A stretch of DNA of 46,126 nucleotides from Oscillospiraceae bacterium (GTDB lineage Bacteria > Bacillota > Clostridia > Oscillospirales > Ruminococcaceae). The stretch spans positions 1 to 46,126 of the forward strand of contig JAJQHD010000050.1 in NCBI GenBank assembly GCA_021199855.1, in the 5' to 3' direction. The position numbers and the translations under genes were made by a program. Below the pieces are notes generated by a model. That model worked only from the letters and a program-made list of their open reading frames with translations, had not been told where the DNA came from and searched no databases. Below are positions 34,565-41,542 of the stretch, in pieces. The first letter of the stretch is position 1, and each line of letters begins with the position of its first letter.

Positions 34565-35203
34565 ATGCTCCACGCATACCAAGAAATCTACCTCAGTAGC
34601 GCAATGTCGTCGATGGGGGAAGCCTTTGATTATGCCGTAAACGACTGCAAAATTCCCGGTGGCGATTTCGTTAAACTGCTTATCGTGAGTCCGGTTAGCA
34701 GTAGGATTGAAAACGGCGAGCCGGCATATCTTGCCGGAAAAAGCGGTATTGAGATTGCCCGTGAATGTGTAAAAGACACGACGGGAAAAGAGCTTGCCGT
34801 CGAGCCACAGCCCCATTACGACCGCTCTCCCGAATACTGGTGCGGTTGGGCTGTTGCCTACTACCAGTGGTACTCCTCAAGAAAGTATAGCGAGATTTTC
34901 AGGGCGGTTTCCTTCGATGATTTGCTCCGTATGTACCCAACCCTGCACGAAGCCGACGTCACCAAGTTCGCTGATATTGTTGACGAGATAGTCCGCAAAG
35001 CGTTCCCTGAAACCAATCTGAAACGTTTTCGCAAGTTGTACGGTTACTCCCAAAGCGAGCTTTCAAAGCTCTCCGGCGTCAGCCTGCGCTCGATTCAGAT
35101 GTATGAGCAGCGGCAGAAGGACATCAACAAGGCAAGCGTTGACACGGTCCGCAGGCTTGCGAAGGTGTTTGGGTGTGCGGTTGAGGATTTGGTGGAGAAG
35201 TGA
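34565..35203 (+). CDS. XRE-family regulator with N-terminal sensor-like domain
   Basis: 212 residues, with ribosome site AAGGAAG before ATG 34565. The C-terminal ~60 residues are an XRE helix-turn-helix (LKRFRKLYGYSQSELSKLSG, SLRSIQMYEQRQ, LAKVFGCAVEDLVE). The N-terminal ~140 residues begin MLHAYQEIYLSSAMSSMGEAFDYAV and are found, as I recall, in many gut Clostridia next to this HTH; the function is not known. It stands alone in a transcription unit whose promoter carries a palindromic operator. It could be the antitoxin-like repressor of a larger regulon, because the same operator block occurs at 45948. Confidence 0.75.
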   Translation: MLHAYQEIYLSSAMSSMGEAFDYAVNDCKIPGGDFVKLLIVSPVSSRIENGEPAYLAGKSGIEIARECVKDTTGKELAVEPQPHYDRSPEYWCGWAVAYYQWYSSRKYSEIFRAVSFDDLLRMYPTLHEADVTKFADIVDEIVRKAFPETNLKRFRKLYGYSQSELSKLSGVSLRSIQMYEQRQKDINKASVDTVRRLAKVFGCAVEDLVEK

Positions 35204-35234
35204 AGCTAAAGTAAACTGAATAGCGACGAAAAAC

Positions 35235-35273
35235 AACCACATCGGCAAAAAATAAAAATTTGCCGATGTAGTT
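35235..35273 (+). repeat. third AbiE-operator-like palindrome
   Basis: AACCACATCGGCAAA, 9 nt, TTTGCCGATGTAGTT (one mismatch), immediately overlapped by TTGACA (35272-35277). This is the same arrangement as the upstream palindrome of the abiE promoter, but without a recognisable -10 box. It could also act as a hairpin after the XRE gene. Confidence 0.6.
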
Positions 35274-35420
35274 GACACTGTTCATAACCACTCATTTTCT
35301 ATTTCTATCTTTAATATTGTACATCTTTTTGAGGGGAAATGCAAGGCGTTGTGATGGATTCTTGGTGGGTATCCACTTCCGCACACTTATATTGACCCGT
35401 TGTCAGTGGGTGAACAGAAA

Positions 35421-35456
35421 ATGCCCGTTATCGGCTTGATGGCTGATGACGGGCAT
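35421..35456 (-). terminator. terminator of the Schlafen-like gene
   Basis: ATGCCCGTTATC and GATGACGGGCAT form a 12-bp stem (one wobble), followed on the minus strand by TTTTCTG. Confidence 0.65.
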
Positions 35457-35461
35457 AAACG

Positions 35462-36937
35462 TTATTCTTTTGGTATGATGAATTTATATTTGCCGTTTCC
35501 GTATCCACTGACGGGAGCAATCAACTCTGCGCTTTTCAGGTTGGTCAATAGGTTTCCAGCTGCTGTAATGGAAAGCCCTGTGATTTCCATTATATCTGTG
35601 CGTCCGAATATTCCGTCAAACTCCATATACGCAAATAGCTTTCTTGCGTTTTCCTTTGTGCTTTTCTTTGCTTTTAAGCTGTCAATCGCTGTTTGCATTG
35701 AAAGGTTTCGGGAAGTGATTAACACCTTTTCCTCCTCGATTGACACCTTTTCTGTGTCAATTAACACTTTTTCAACCGGAACATTGTAATTGAGGTTATA
35801 CAGTGTGACCTTGAATGTAGAAATATCGGAATAAAACTTTGGCTCTAATTCGGGACGGTAATTAACGGCAAAGTGATAATCGTCCTTGATTTTCTTGAAA
35901 CCACTGCCACGACGCTCCATGTAGTTCATCCGGCTGAACACGTCGGCAATAACGGGATTGCGTCGTTTGGAAATAACATTGTCGGTGTCCAGGTTTTGAA
36001 CAGCTGAGCCGTCAGGCATACCGCCGGGAGATGTAATTTCTATTCTGTCGTCAAAAATATCAATATGAACCTCGCTGCCGAGTATCGAATAATCGCGGTG
36101 AATTAAAGCGTTTACGATACATTCTAATACCGCACGTTCGGGATATTCGGGCATTTCAATCCGACCGTTGCCTGTCTTTTTCCAACGCTTCTTTGTGTTG
36201 TTATTGACAAATTCCTCACCCGCCTGCAAAAGCGTGATAAGGCTTCCGCTGACTTCTCTATCGTCAAGAGCTTCCATAATACCGGAGGCTTTATCCAACC
36301 CATACCAACGGGTGCAGAATAGCCGAGAGTGCCGTATAGGAGACTCGTCTGCAAGTAAAGCACCTGCATTTGTAAGCATACCGTCCTCATCAACTAATCC
36401 AAAGGAAGCAAAGTCTGATTCGGAAAGTTCCTTTTTTGTTCGTTGACGATAAACCGATCTGAGTTTTGTAAAGGCAAATCCACTAAAGTTATACCTTGTC
36501 GAAATGCTGTCAAATGTTATGTTACTGCCTTTCATAACAAGCCTTTTCAGTGCAGTGGCATCGGCGGGGATGCTTTCATTTCCAACCCTTACAAAGGCTA
36601 TGTGACCTCCGTCGCCAATGTAGTAATAAGGCGTTTCCATTCCCGATTTAACATCTAAAACGACAAACTCCTTGCCATCCTCTTTATGGATTTTCAAAAC
36701 AATATCCGGTATTGGATCCATCTTGGTCTTGATAGCTTCACTTATCTTTTCGGAAGCATCCTTGGCATCGTCTAGACCGACAAGCGTCTCATCATCGGAC
36801 ACTCCGAAAATCAAAGCACCGCCAATACCGTTTGCAAACGCACTTACACTTTTAAGCCAACTTTTTGGCTTGCGTTCTTCGAGCATTTCTTTCTTGTCGT
36901 ATTCTGTGGTTTCGCCTATAAAATCGGATAGCTTCAT
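35462..36937 (-). CDS. Schlafen AlbA_2-domain protein
   Basis: 491 residues from ATG 36937, preferred because GAGGTG lies 8 nt upstream and the family begins MKLS/MNLS; an alternative ATG 36970 also has a possible ribosome site. Residues ~1-140 form the AlbA_2 (Schlafen-type) domain: ETTEYDKKEMLEERKPKSWL, AFANGIGGALIFGVSDD. A RecG-like ATP-binding C-terminal module follows (ERAVLECIVNALIHRDY, DRIEITSPGGMPDG), and a winged helix closes the protein (GRTDIMEITGLSITAAGNLL). Proteins of this type occur in phage-defence and regulatory settings; the molecular activity is uncertain (nucleic acid binding, possibly RNA cleavage). It is monocistronic, with a promoter at 36998-37025. Confidence 0.8.
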   Translation of the reverse strand: MKLSDFIGETTEYDKKEMLEERKPKSWLKSVSAFANGIGGALIFGVSDDETLVGLDDAKDASEKISEAIKTKMDPIPDIVLKIHKEDGKEFVVLDVKSGMETPYYYIGDGGHIAFVRVGNESIPADATALKRLVMKGSNITFDSISTRYNFSGFAFTKLRSVYRQRTKKELSESDFASFGLVDEDGMLTNAGALLADESPIRHSRLFCTRWYGLDKASGIMEALDDREVSGSLITLLQAGEEFVNNNTKKRWKKTGNGRIEMPEYPERAVLECIVNALIHRDYSILGSEVHIDIFDDRIEITSPGGMPDGSAVQNLDTDNVISKRRNPVIADVFSRMNYMERRGSGFKKIKDDYHFAVNYRPELEPKFYSDISTFKVTLYNLNYNVPVEKVLIDTEKVSIEEEKVLITSRNLSMQTAIDSLKAKKSTKENARKLFAYMEFDGIFGRTDIMEITGLSITAAGNLLTNLKSAELIAPVSGYGNGKYKFIIPKE

Positions 36938-36997
36938 GCTGTAGCACCTCGTTCCCGCTCCGTTATTCATTCTTATTTTTCTCCGTTTCCTATAAAT

Positions 36998-37025
36998 ATT
37001 ATACTATTCTCAAAGCAAAAGTCAA
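36998..37025 (-). promoter_or_regulatory. promoter of the Schlafen-like gene
   Basis: On the minus strand TTGACT (37020-37025), 16 bp, TATAAT (36998-37003). A small dyad GTGTG-N6-CACAC (37036-37051) lies just upstream and could be an operator. Confidence 0.6.
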
Positions 37026-37179
37026 CCACATAAAAGTGTGATAATGCACACGAAAAAGCTCATAACCATAGTTATTGCAATTTTATGTCTCCCTACATGA
37101 GTAAATCCAGCTCGGAGTGGTTGCTCTGTATGTAATAGACTTAGGCATTTATAGTACTTACCTTGAAAAAATATAGTTT

Positions 37180-37220
37180 TACCTTTTCGGAAATAAGTTT
37201 GAGCTATTGCCGAAAAGGTA
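37180..37220. repeat. dispersed hairpin, copy 3 (abiE terminator)
   Basis: TACCTTTTCGGAAAT and ATTGCCGAAAAGGTA form a stem with one mismatch, just downstream of abiEii. It is the same stem as at 12345 and 34291. Confidence 0.7.
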
Positions 37221-37235
37221 TTTATAAGAGCTATT

Positions 37236-38312
37236 TTACAAACATATCATTTCCACTTCTTGGTGGCTTTTCTCATCCATCAGCACGCGAACCGCTTCAA
37301 CCAAATAGCCATACGCTTCTATATTCTGATTTCTTATGTAAGATAACTTCTTGTACTTACTATCTGGCATTGGTACGTTTATATATTTTTCTGGATCTTC
37401 AATCCTCTGAAACGATTTATTCTTCAAAATGCAAGCCGCAAGATACATCACGGTACAAGCACCAATGGCTGCTGATTCTCCGGAAAATCTTCCACCATAG
37501 ATGTGCGTTCTTATGCCTTTGATTCCGCCAGAAAGAAGTTGATAATCTTCCCGATTGATCGAACCTCTTGACACAACGCACGCGGCAGTTTCGATTGTGT
37601 CATTCAGGCAGTCTTCCACACTGCAACCTTTTCCTCGATAAGCAATTTCCGCTTCTACAGTTCTCATATATGAATCGTATACATCCTGAAAATTATCGCA
37701 TACGTTGGCAAGCGAAATTACGTCAAACAGTTGCTTGATTATTTCCAGCTCCTTATTTACTCCATAAGGTATCCCTGTTGTATGTGGAGCAAATGCGGTT
37801 AGTTTGTCGCCAAGAATGCAGTTTACACTGGGAACTGTAACTTTTAGGTAAGGCTCCTCTGTGATTAACAAATCGTTCTTTATCTCTTTTTCAACAACAG
37901 AACTGTAGTGGTCTTCCTCAAACAAGACGTCAAGCAGAATATAAAGTTCTCGATTCCCTACAGGAGAATCATAGTAAAATTTAAAATGTCGCTTTACCAC
38001 ATTGTTCTTACCGATTCTGATCTGTTCATCCTGACGTTTAAAAGGGAAGATTTCTGATGCTCGTTCAATGTAGTGGTCGATGTCTGTTCCCGGCTCAACG
38101 ATTATATCTACATCAGTAGATAATCGACGAGGGTGTTCCAAAAGTAGCATTAAACTCGTGCCGCCTTTAAAAATAAAAGGCATATCAACACGAACCAACG
38201 ACTCCAATAATCCAAATGCGTAAATGCTTCTTTCAAGCAAACTCGGATCGCATATCTTGTTACTTGCGAGCTCTTTTATGTGTGCCAAATCAAAGGTCTC
38301 TCTTTTTATCAT
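37236..38312 (-). CDS. abiEii: AbiEii-type nucleotidyltransferase toxin
   Basis: 358 residues from ATG 38312, chosen because AAGGAAG within the end of abiEi lies at the proper distance. The nucleotidyltransferase signature is FKGGTSLMLLLEHPRRLSTDVDI, with GGTS at 50-53 and metal ligands Asp67/Asp69, followed by the ILGDKLTAF motif. AbiEii toxins transfer nucleotides (to tRNA in characterised relatives), causing bacteriostasis after phage infection. It is coupled to the antitoxin gene upstream (4-nt gap). A dispersed hairpin terminates the unit. All core residues are present. Confidence 0.88.
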   Translation of the reverse strand: MIKRETFDLAHIKELASNKICDPSLLERSIYAFGLLESLVRVDMPFIFKGGTSLMLLLEHPRRLSTDVDIIVEPGTDIDHYIERASEIFPFKRQDEQIRIGKNNVVKRHFKFYYDSPVGNRELYILLDVLFEEDHYSSVVEKEIKNDLLITEEPYLKVTVPSVNCILGDKLTAFAPHTTGIPYGVNKELEIIKQLFDVISLANVCDNFQDVYDSYMRTVEAEIAYRGKGCSVEDCLNDTIETAACVVSRGSINREDYQLLSGGIKGIRTHIYGGRFSGESAAIGACTVMYLAACILKNKSFQRIEDPEKYINVPMPDSKYKKLSYIRNQNIEAYGYLVEAVRVLMDEKSHQEVEMICL

Positions 38313-38316
38313 AGCT

Positions 38317-39063
38317 TTATACTTCCTTATTGTTTCTGATTTTGTTGCCGAGAACATCAATCATAACGTCTTGCTTATTTCTTCGTCTTGCATAGCGAAG
38401 CAGCTTAGCATCATCGACAAGATACTTGTCGTACATATCATTTATAATCTGTGGCACCTCGCCAACGCTGATTAAACTTCTCAAAATTTTGTTGGCTTCA
38501 AGTTCTACCATGATTTTCTCTAACGGAACAGAGCCTTTCTTATCTCCCTTGGGCGTTTCAGTAATCAACCGACCTATCACGATAGTGCCGTCTTTTCCAT
38601 AGCGGTACACCTGCTCAACAGTAGGTTTCAGAAGAAGCTCACCATCGTACTTATCTCTGAGTTCTTCATACACAAACTCACAGCCTTCCTTTTCAACATC
38701 AAGGAAGATGATATTCTCAGCTACAAGGTGGTTCAGAAATTCATTGAGCCAACGCAGTTCCCACACCTGAAAAGGCAATAGCGGGAATCTTTCTGCTACG
38801 TCATTCACCAAATTCTCTGCTCTTTCTGAATACGTACCAGAATAGACTTTTTTAATGTTTTGCCCTTCAGATTTTTTGACATAGCTAACATAGTGACCTC
38901 TTCCAACACGGCTGATTCTTTCATTTGACATCAGCTCACCTAAAAGATTCCTGAGAAGTGTCTCTCGAAAAGTATCATCAACACTTTTTGCAATATTGCA
39001 AATGTCCTGGCGAGTCATCTCAACACCGGGCTTAAGACTTTTTTCTATTAGCTCTATATTCAT
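38317..39063 (-). CDS. abiEi: AbiEi-family antitoxin
   Basis: 248 residues from ATG 39063 (AGAGGTGA upstream); a 6-codon extension to 39081 would run into the operator palindrome, so I reject it. The N-terminal winged helix (MTRQDICNIAKSVDDTF, ISRVGRGHYVS) binds DNA. The C-terminal domain carries the antitoxin function in AbiEi relatives (type IV, acting without direct toxin binding). The promoter is bracketed by two perfect palindromes, consistent with cooperative autorepression as described for AbiEi of Streptococcus agalactiae. Confidence 0.85.
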   Translation of the reverse strand: MNIELIEKSLKPGVEMTRQDICNIAKSVDDTFRETLLRNLLGELMSNERISRVGRGHYVSYVKKSEGQNIKKVYSGTYSERAENLVNDVAERFPLLPFQVWELRWLNEFLNHLVAENIIFLDVEKEGCEFVYEELRDKYDGELLLKPTVEQVYRYGKDGTIVIGRLITETPKGDKKGSVPLEKIMVELEANKILRSLISVGEVPQIINDMYDKYLVDDAKLLRYARRRNKQDVMIDVLGNKIRNNKEV

Positions 39064-39075
39064 GCAATCACCTCT

Positions 39076-39115
39076 AACCATATCGGCAAAAAATTAAAAA
39101 TTTGCCGATATGGTT
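39076..39115. promoter_or_regulatory. AbiEi operator, promoter-proximal
   Basis: AACCATATCGGCAAA-N10-TTTGCCGATATGGTT, a perfect 15-bp inverted repeat, begins at the -10 box and extends towards the abiEi ribosome site. Confidence 0.75.
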
Positions 39116-39144
39116 ATTATAGCACTCTAGCGTTGAAATGTCAA
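39116..39144 (-). promoter_or_regulatory. consensus promoter of abiEi-abiEii
   Basis: On the minus strand TTGACA (39139-39144), 17 bp, TATAAT (39116-39121): a perfect consensus set exactly between the two operator palindromes. Confidence 0.85.
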
Positions 39145-39182
39145 CCACATCGGCAAAAAAATTAAAATTTGCCGATGTGGTT
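39143..39182. promoter_or_regulatory. AbiEi operator, upstream
   Basis: AACCACATCGGCAAA-N10-TTTGCCGATGTGGTT, a perfect 15-bp inverted repeat, overlaps the first two bases of the -35 box. The centres of the two operators are 67 bp apart. Confidence 0.75.
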
Positions 39183-39219
39183 AGTGTTACTCACTATTAT
39201 CTTCCCTAAAATACCTCTC

Positions 39220-39672
39220 CTAAGTTCTCTTAACCATCCTTACCTCATCCTTTTCCCACTTCCTGAGATTGCCGGTCGATGCGCCGAGGCGAGCGGCGTA
39301 TTCTTCACGAGTCAGTCCGAGCTTTTTACGCTTCGCTATCACTTGCTTGCCCTGTCCTCGATAGATAAACAGATTATATTCATCCGTCAGGTCTTCCGCA
39401 GGAACGCCATATAGCTCGGCGAGCTTGGCGATATGTTCAGGCGGGCAGAAATCTCGGTCAGGTTCCTCATAGCCGCTATAGGTCTGCCGCTCGACGCCCA
39501 GATACTCGGCGACTTCAAACTGATACAGCCCTTTATGATAACGGTGCCAACGGAGCTTGTCCGGCATACTCTCAACTTCTTCAAGAGATGTGAACTGGAG
39601 ATTGAACTTCACGGCATCGTTATACTTCTTTATAGACAGCAGAGGGAGATGCAAAACCATCAGCGGTGCCAC
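39220..39672 (-). CDS. double-HTH protein, 5'-shortened at the att site
   Basis: 150 residues from GTG 39672 (GGCGG 6 nt upstream). It has two XRE-like helix-turn-helix segments, one at ~45-90 (RYHKGLYQFEVAEYLGVERQ) and one at ~110-145 (AKRKKLGLTREEYAARLGAS). The frame is open for 45 codons upstream of this GTG, to the attachment core, and that stretch is protein-like (IFGSIWKPFWYVRDHGYIVA) but lacks ATG, GTG or TTG. On the excised circle this frame joins the recombinase frame at Lys569, predicting a ~764-residue fusion. In the chromosome only the shortened protein can be made. A likely role is a regulator of the element. Confidence 0.65.
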   Translation of the reverse strand: MAPLMVLHLPLLSIKKYNDAVKFNLQFTSLEEVESMPDKLRWHRYHKGLYQFEVAEYLGVERQTYSGYEEPDRDFCPPEHIAKLAELYGVPAEDLTDEYNLFIYRGQGKQVIAKRKKLGLTREEYAARLGASTGNLRKWEKDEVRMVKRT

Positions 39673-39791
39673 TTCAATCCGCCCTGTTATATTTGAAGCG
39701 ACTATATAACCATGGTCTCTTACATACCAAAAAGGCTTCCAAATCGAGCCGAAAATATGATTCTGATGGTCATTTTCAGATATTGATTCCG

Positions 39792-40139
39792 TTATGTACC
39801 GATAGCATTTTCAATACACCTCGCTCCGAACGCCGCAAACCTGTTTCCTTTGCTCGGGTCGAACGAATTGACCGCCTTGATGAGCCCGACCGTGCCGATA
39901 GAAATCAGCTCCTCCTGCTCGTCGGCGGTGACGTAATACTTCTTCACGATGTGCGCCACGAGCCGAAGATTGTGGAGAATGAGTGCGTCCCGTGCGCCGG
40001 TGTCTCCCTCCGAAAAATCCTTGAAAAGCCGCTCCTCCTCGGCAGGGCTGAGAGGCTTCGGAAACGAGCTCTTGTCCTCGATGTGGAGGGCGAACCAGAG
40101 CAGGCGGCTGAAAATATTTGAGATTATTCTTAAAAACAT
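39792..40139 (-). CDS. sigK: sigK, N-terminal half (split gene)
   Basis: 115 codons, of which 110 are sigK. Residues 1-~28 (MFLRIISNIFSRLLWFALHI) form a hydrophobic pro-sequence like that removed from pro-SigK by SpoIVFB. Sigma region 2 follows: HNLRLVAHIVKKYY, ELISIGTVGLIKAVNSFDPS and GARCIEN. After GAA AA the frame enters the element and stops within five codons (AIGT, stop). Joining at the core to the C-terminal half restores CIEN|EILMHF. The ribosome site GGGGTGA precedes ATG 40139. A TATACT lies at 40155-40160 (minus), but I see no reliable -35. Confidence 0.92.
   Translation of the reverse strand: MFLRIISNIFSRLLWFALHIEDKSSFPKPLSPAEEERLFKDFSEGDTGARDALILHNLRLVAHIVKKYYVTADEQEELISIGTVGLIKAVNSFDPSKGNRFAAFGARCIENAIGT
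39802..39817. other. attachment site, N-terminal sigK side
   Basis: The core dinucleotide TT (plus strand) is at 39808-39809. The element-side half-arm TGCTATC (minus-strand reading) is at 39801-39807, inverted relative to the arm at 10302-10308. Confidence 0.85.
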
Positions 40140-40206
40140 GCAATCACCCCGTTAAGTATATTCGGGCGGGGTGGGGATGATGAGGGTGAGGGAAGCCCTT
40201 AGGGCA

Positions 40207-40233
40207 TAAAAAAAGAGCGACGGGGGTCGCTCT
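40207..40233 (-). terminator. terminator of the Nudix gene
   Basis: AGAGCGAC-GGGG-GTCGCTCT is followed on the minus strand by seven T's. Confidence 0.8.
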
Positions 40234-40239
40234 GAGAAA

Positions 40240-40686
40240 CTATTTTATTACAACCTTCCACTCGTTTTCATCAACCACATACTGGAACTCGGTCAGGTTG
40301 TCGTCGAGCATCACTTTCAGAAGCTCGTCAAAATCGTCCACAAGCTTCACTTCGTGCAGCTTTTCTCTGCGAATCCAGTGCATAGCTCCCTCATCCGAAC
40401 TTTTCAGTTGCCCGCTGAAAAGCTCAGTCTCAAAGAGAAAAACTATGTACCTGCCATTCTCAATCGGGAACTGCTTGACACCGCATAGGTGTGGATTCGT
40501 GATGACAAGCCCGGTTTCTTCCTTCATCTCCCTTACGACTGCATTGACAATGGACTCGCCGGGGTCGATGTGTCCTCCGGGCAAGGTATAGCCCTTCCAA
40601 TCCTCCGCCAGCCTGTCCTGTAGCAGAAGCTCGTCGCCCCTGTGTATCAGACACAATACCGTAAGCTCAACACTTTCTGTTCTCAA
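40240..40686 (-). CDS. Nudix hydrolase
   Basis: 148 residues from a TTG start at 40686. I chose it because GGGAGG sits 6-7 nt upstream and the promoter at 40720-40748 would lie inside the longer ATG frame from 40806. The Nudix box reads GGHIDPGESIVNAVVREMKE plus ETG (Gly38, Glu44, Arg52-Glu53, Glu56-Glu57, Gly59), so the metal-binding residues are complete. It hydrolyses a nucleoside diphosphate-linked substrate; MutT/8-oxo-dGTPase-like relatives share this size, but the substrate cannot be told from sequence. It is monocistronic and outside the element. Confidence 0.85.
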   Translation of the reverse strand: MRTESVELTVLCLIHRGDELLLQDRLAEDWKGYTLPGGHIDPGESIVNAVVREMKEETGLVITNPHLCGVKQFPIENGRYIVFLFETELFSGQLKSSDEGAMHWIRREKLHEVKLVDDFDELLKVMLDDNLTEFQYVVDENEWKVVIK

Positions 40687-40719
40687 AGCTATCCCTCCCG
40701 CGAATATTGATTTGCGTTT

Positions 40720-40748
40720 AGTATACCATGTCGAAGTGAGAAAAGCAA
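40720..40748 (-). promoter_or_regulatory. promoter of the Nudix gene
   Basis: On the minus strand TTGCTT (40743-40748), 17 bp, TATACT (40720-40725). Confidence 0.55.
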
Positions 40749-40800
40749 CCCTCCTCCGAAGAAAATCCGTCTGCAAATTATAAATTTCCCCAAAAACCTC

Positions 40801-40873
40801 TTGCAATCTTTCAAAATATATGTTATTATGATAATAGTGAGACTATCAATTTGAAAGAATGGTTATCAATTTG
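40801..40873 (+). promoter_or_regulatory. promoter and candidate TetR operator of the galactoside operon
   Basis: TTGCAA (40801-40806), 17 bp, TATTAT (40824-40829). Just downstream are a dyad TGATA-N10-TATCA (about 40829-40848) and a direct repeat TATCAATTTG at 40844 and 40864 (20-bp period), suitable for TetR-type binding. Confidence 0.5.
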
Positions 40874-40891
40874 TTTGAGAAAGGTAAGAGG

Positions 40892-41503
40892 ATGGGTAAC
40901 ACAAAACTTAAAGACGCTGAAAACAGGTTTATTATAGAGACGGCGACGAGGATGTTTCTCGGGTCATCGATTGACAAGGTGACGATGGCGGACATTGCCC
41001 GTGAAGTCGGCATTGGCGAGGCTACGCTTTATCGGAGATATTCCACGAAGTAGAGGATTGTTTTGGAATGTGCAACTGCGCTTTGTGGGGAGGTTTACTC
41101 CCGATTCAAAAAGCCTGCCGACGAAAAGAACGAGTTTGAACAGCTCAGGCAGTTCTACAACACGTTTCTCGAAATTTTCGAGGACAACCCGCAGTTTTAC
41201 GCCTTCATTTATCGCTTTGATCTGATGATCGTCGACCTGCCGGAGAGCGAGCTTGGCTCATATGAAAGCGAAATCGACAACTTCAGGTATCTCTTCCACG
41301 ATGCCTACACCATTGGGCTTCGTGACGGAAGCGTCCAGGAAGTGGATGAACTGCCGTTTTACTATTCGACGACCCATGCGCTCCTGAATCTCTGCAAGAA
41401 GCTCACCTGCCAGGGAGAGCTCATCAGTCAGGACAGGACCATCGACAAGGCTGACGAGGTCAGAACACTTATAGAAATAGTACTTTATCGCCTGCAGGCA
41501 TAA
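40892..41503 (+). pseudogene. TetR-family regulator with in-frame amber stop
   Basis: One frame of 203 sense or stop-interrupted codons from ATG 40892 (AAAGG upstream). Residues ~8-53 are a TetR helix-turn-helix (TMADIAREVGIGEATLYRRY). TAG at 41051-41053 stops translation after YSTK, and the same frame continues with RIVLECATALCGE through a helical ligand-binding domain to 41503. Family members read through this point (YRRYSTKxxIVLE), so one base change, from AAG, CAG or GAG for instance, explains it. It may be a true nonsense mutation, leaving the operon derepressed, or a sequencing error. The downstream half shows no further decay. It probably controls the transporter and galactosidase genes. 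Confidence 0.75.
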
Positions 41504-41542
41504 CGCAGACGTGAAAATATTTTCTAAATGGAGGAAACAGTA

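Larger units (their letters stand above)
10300..39809. mobile_element. skin-type sigK intervening element (29.5 kb)
   Basis: The ends are defined by the two sigK halves and the serine recombinase. On the minus strand the left site reads GATAGCA-AA-CGAAATC and the right site reads TATTGAA-AA-TGCTATC. Recombination at the AA core restores sigK (codons C I E N E I L M). It also makes the circle junction GATAGCA-AA-TGCTATC, a perfect 7-bp dyad around the 2-bp core, as expected for a serine-recombinase attP. The cargo is a type 4 BREX system, mobilisation remnants and several toxin-antitoxin or abortive-infection genes. Core positions: 10300-10301 and 39808-39809; unit length 29,508 bp. Confidence 0.93.
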
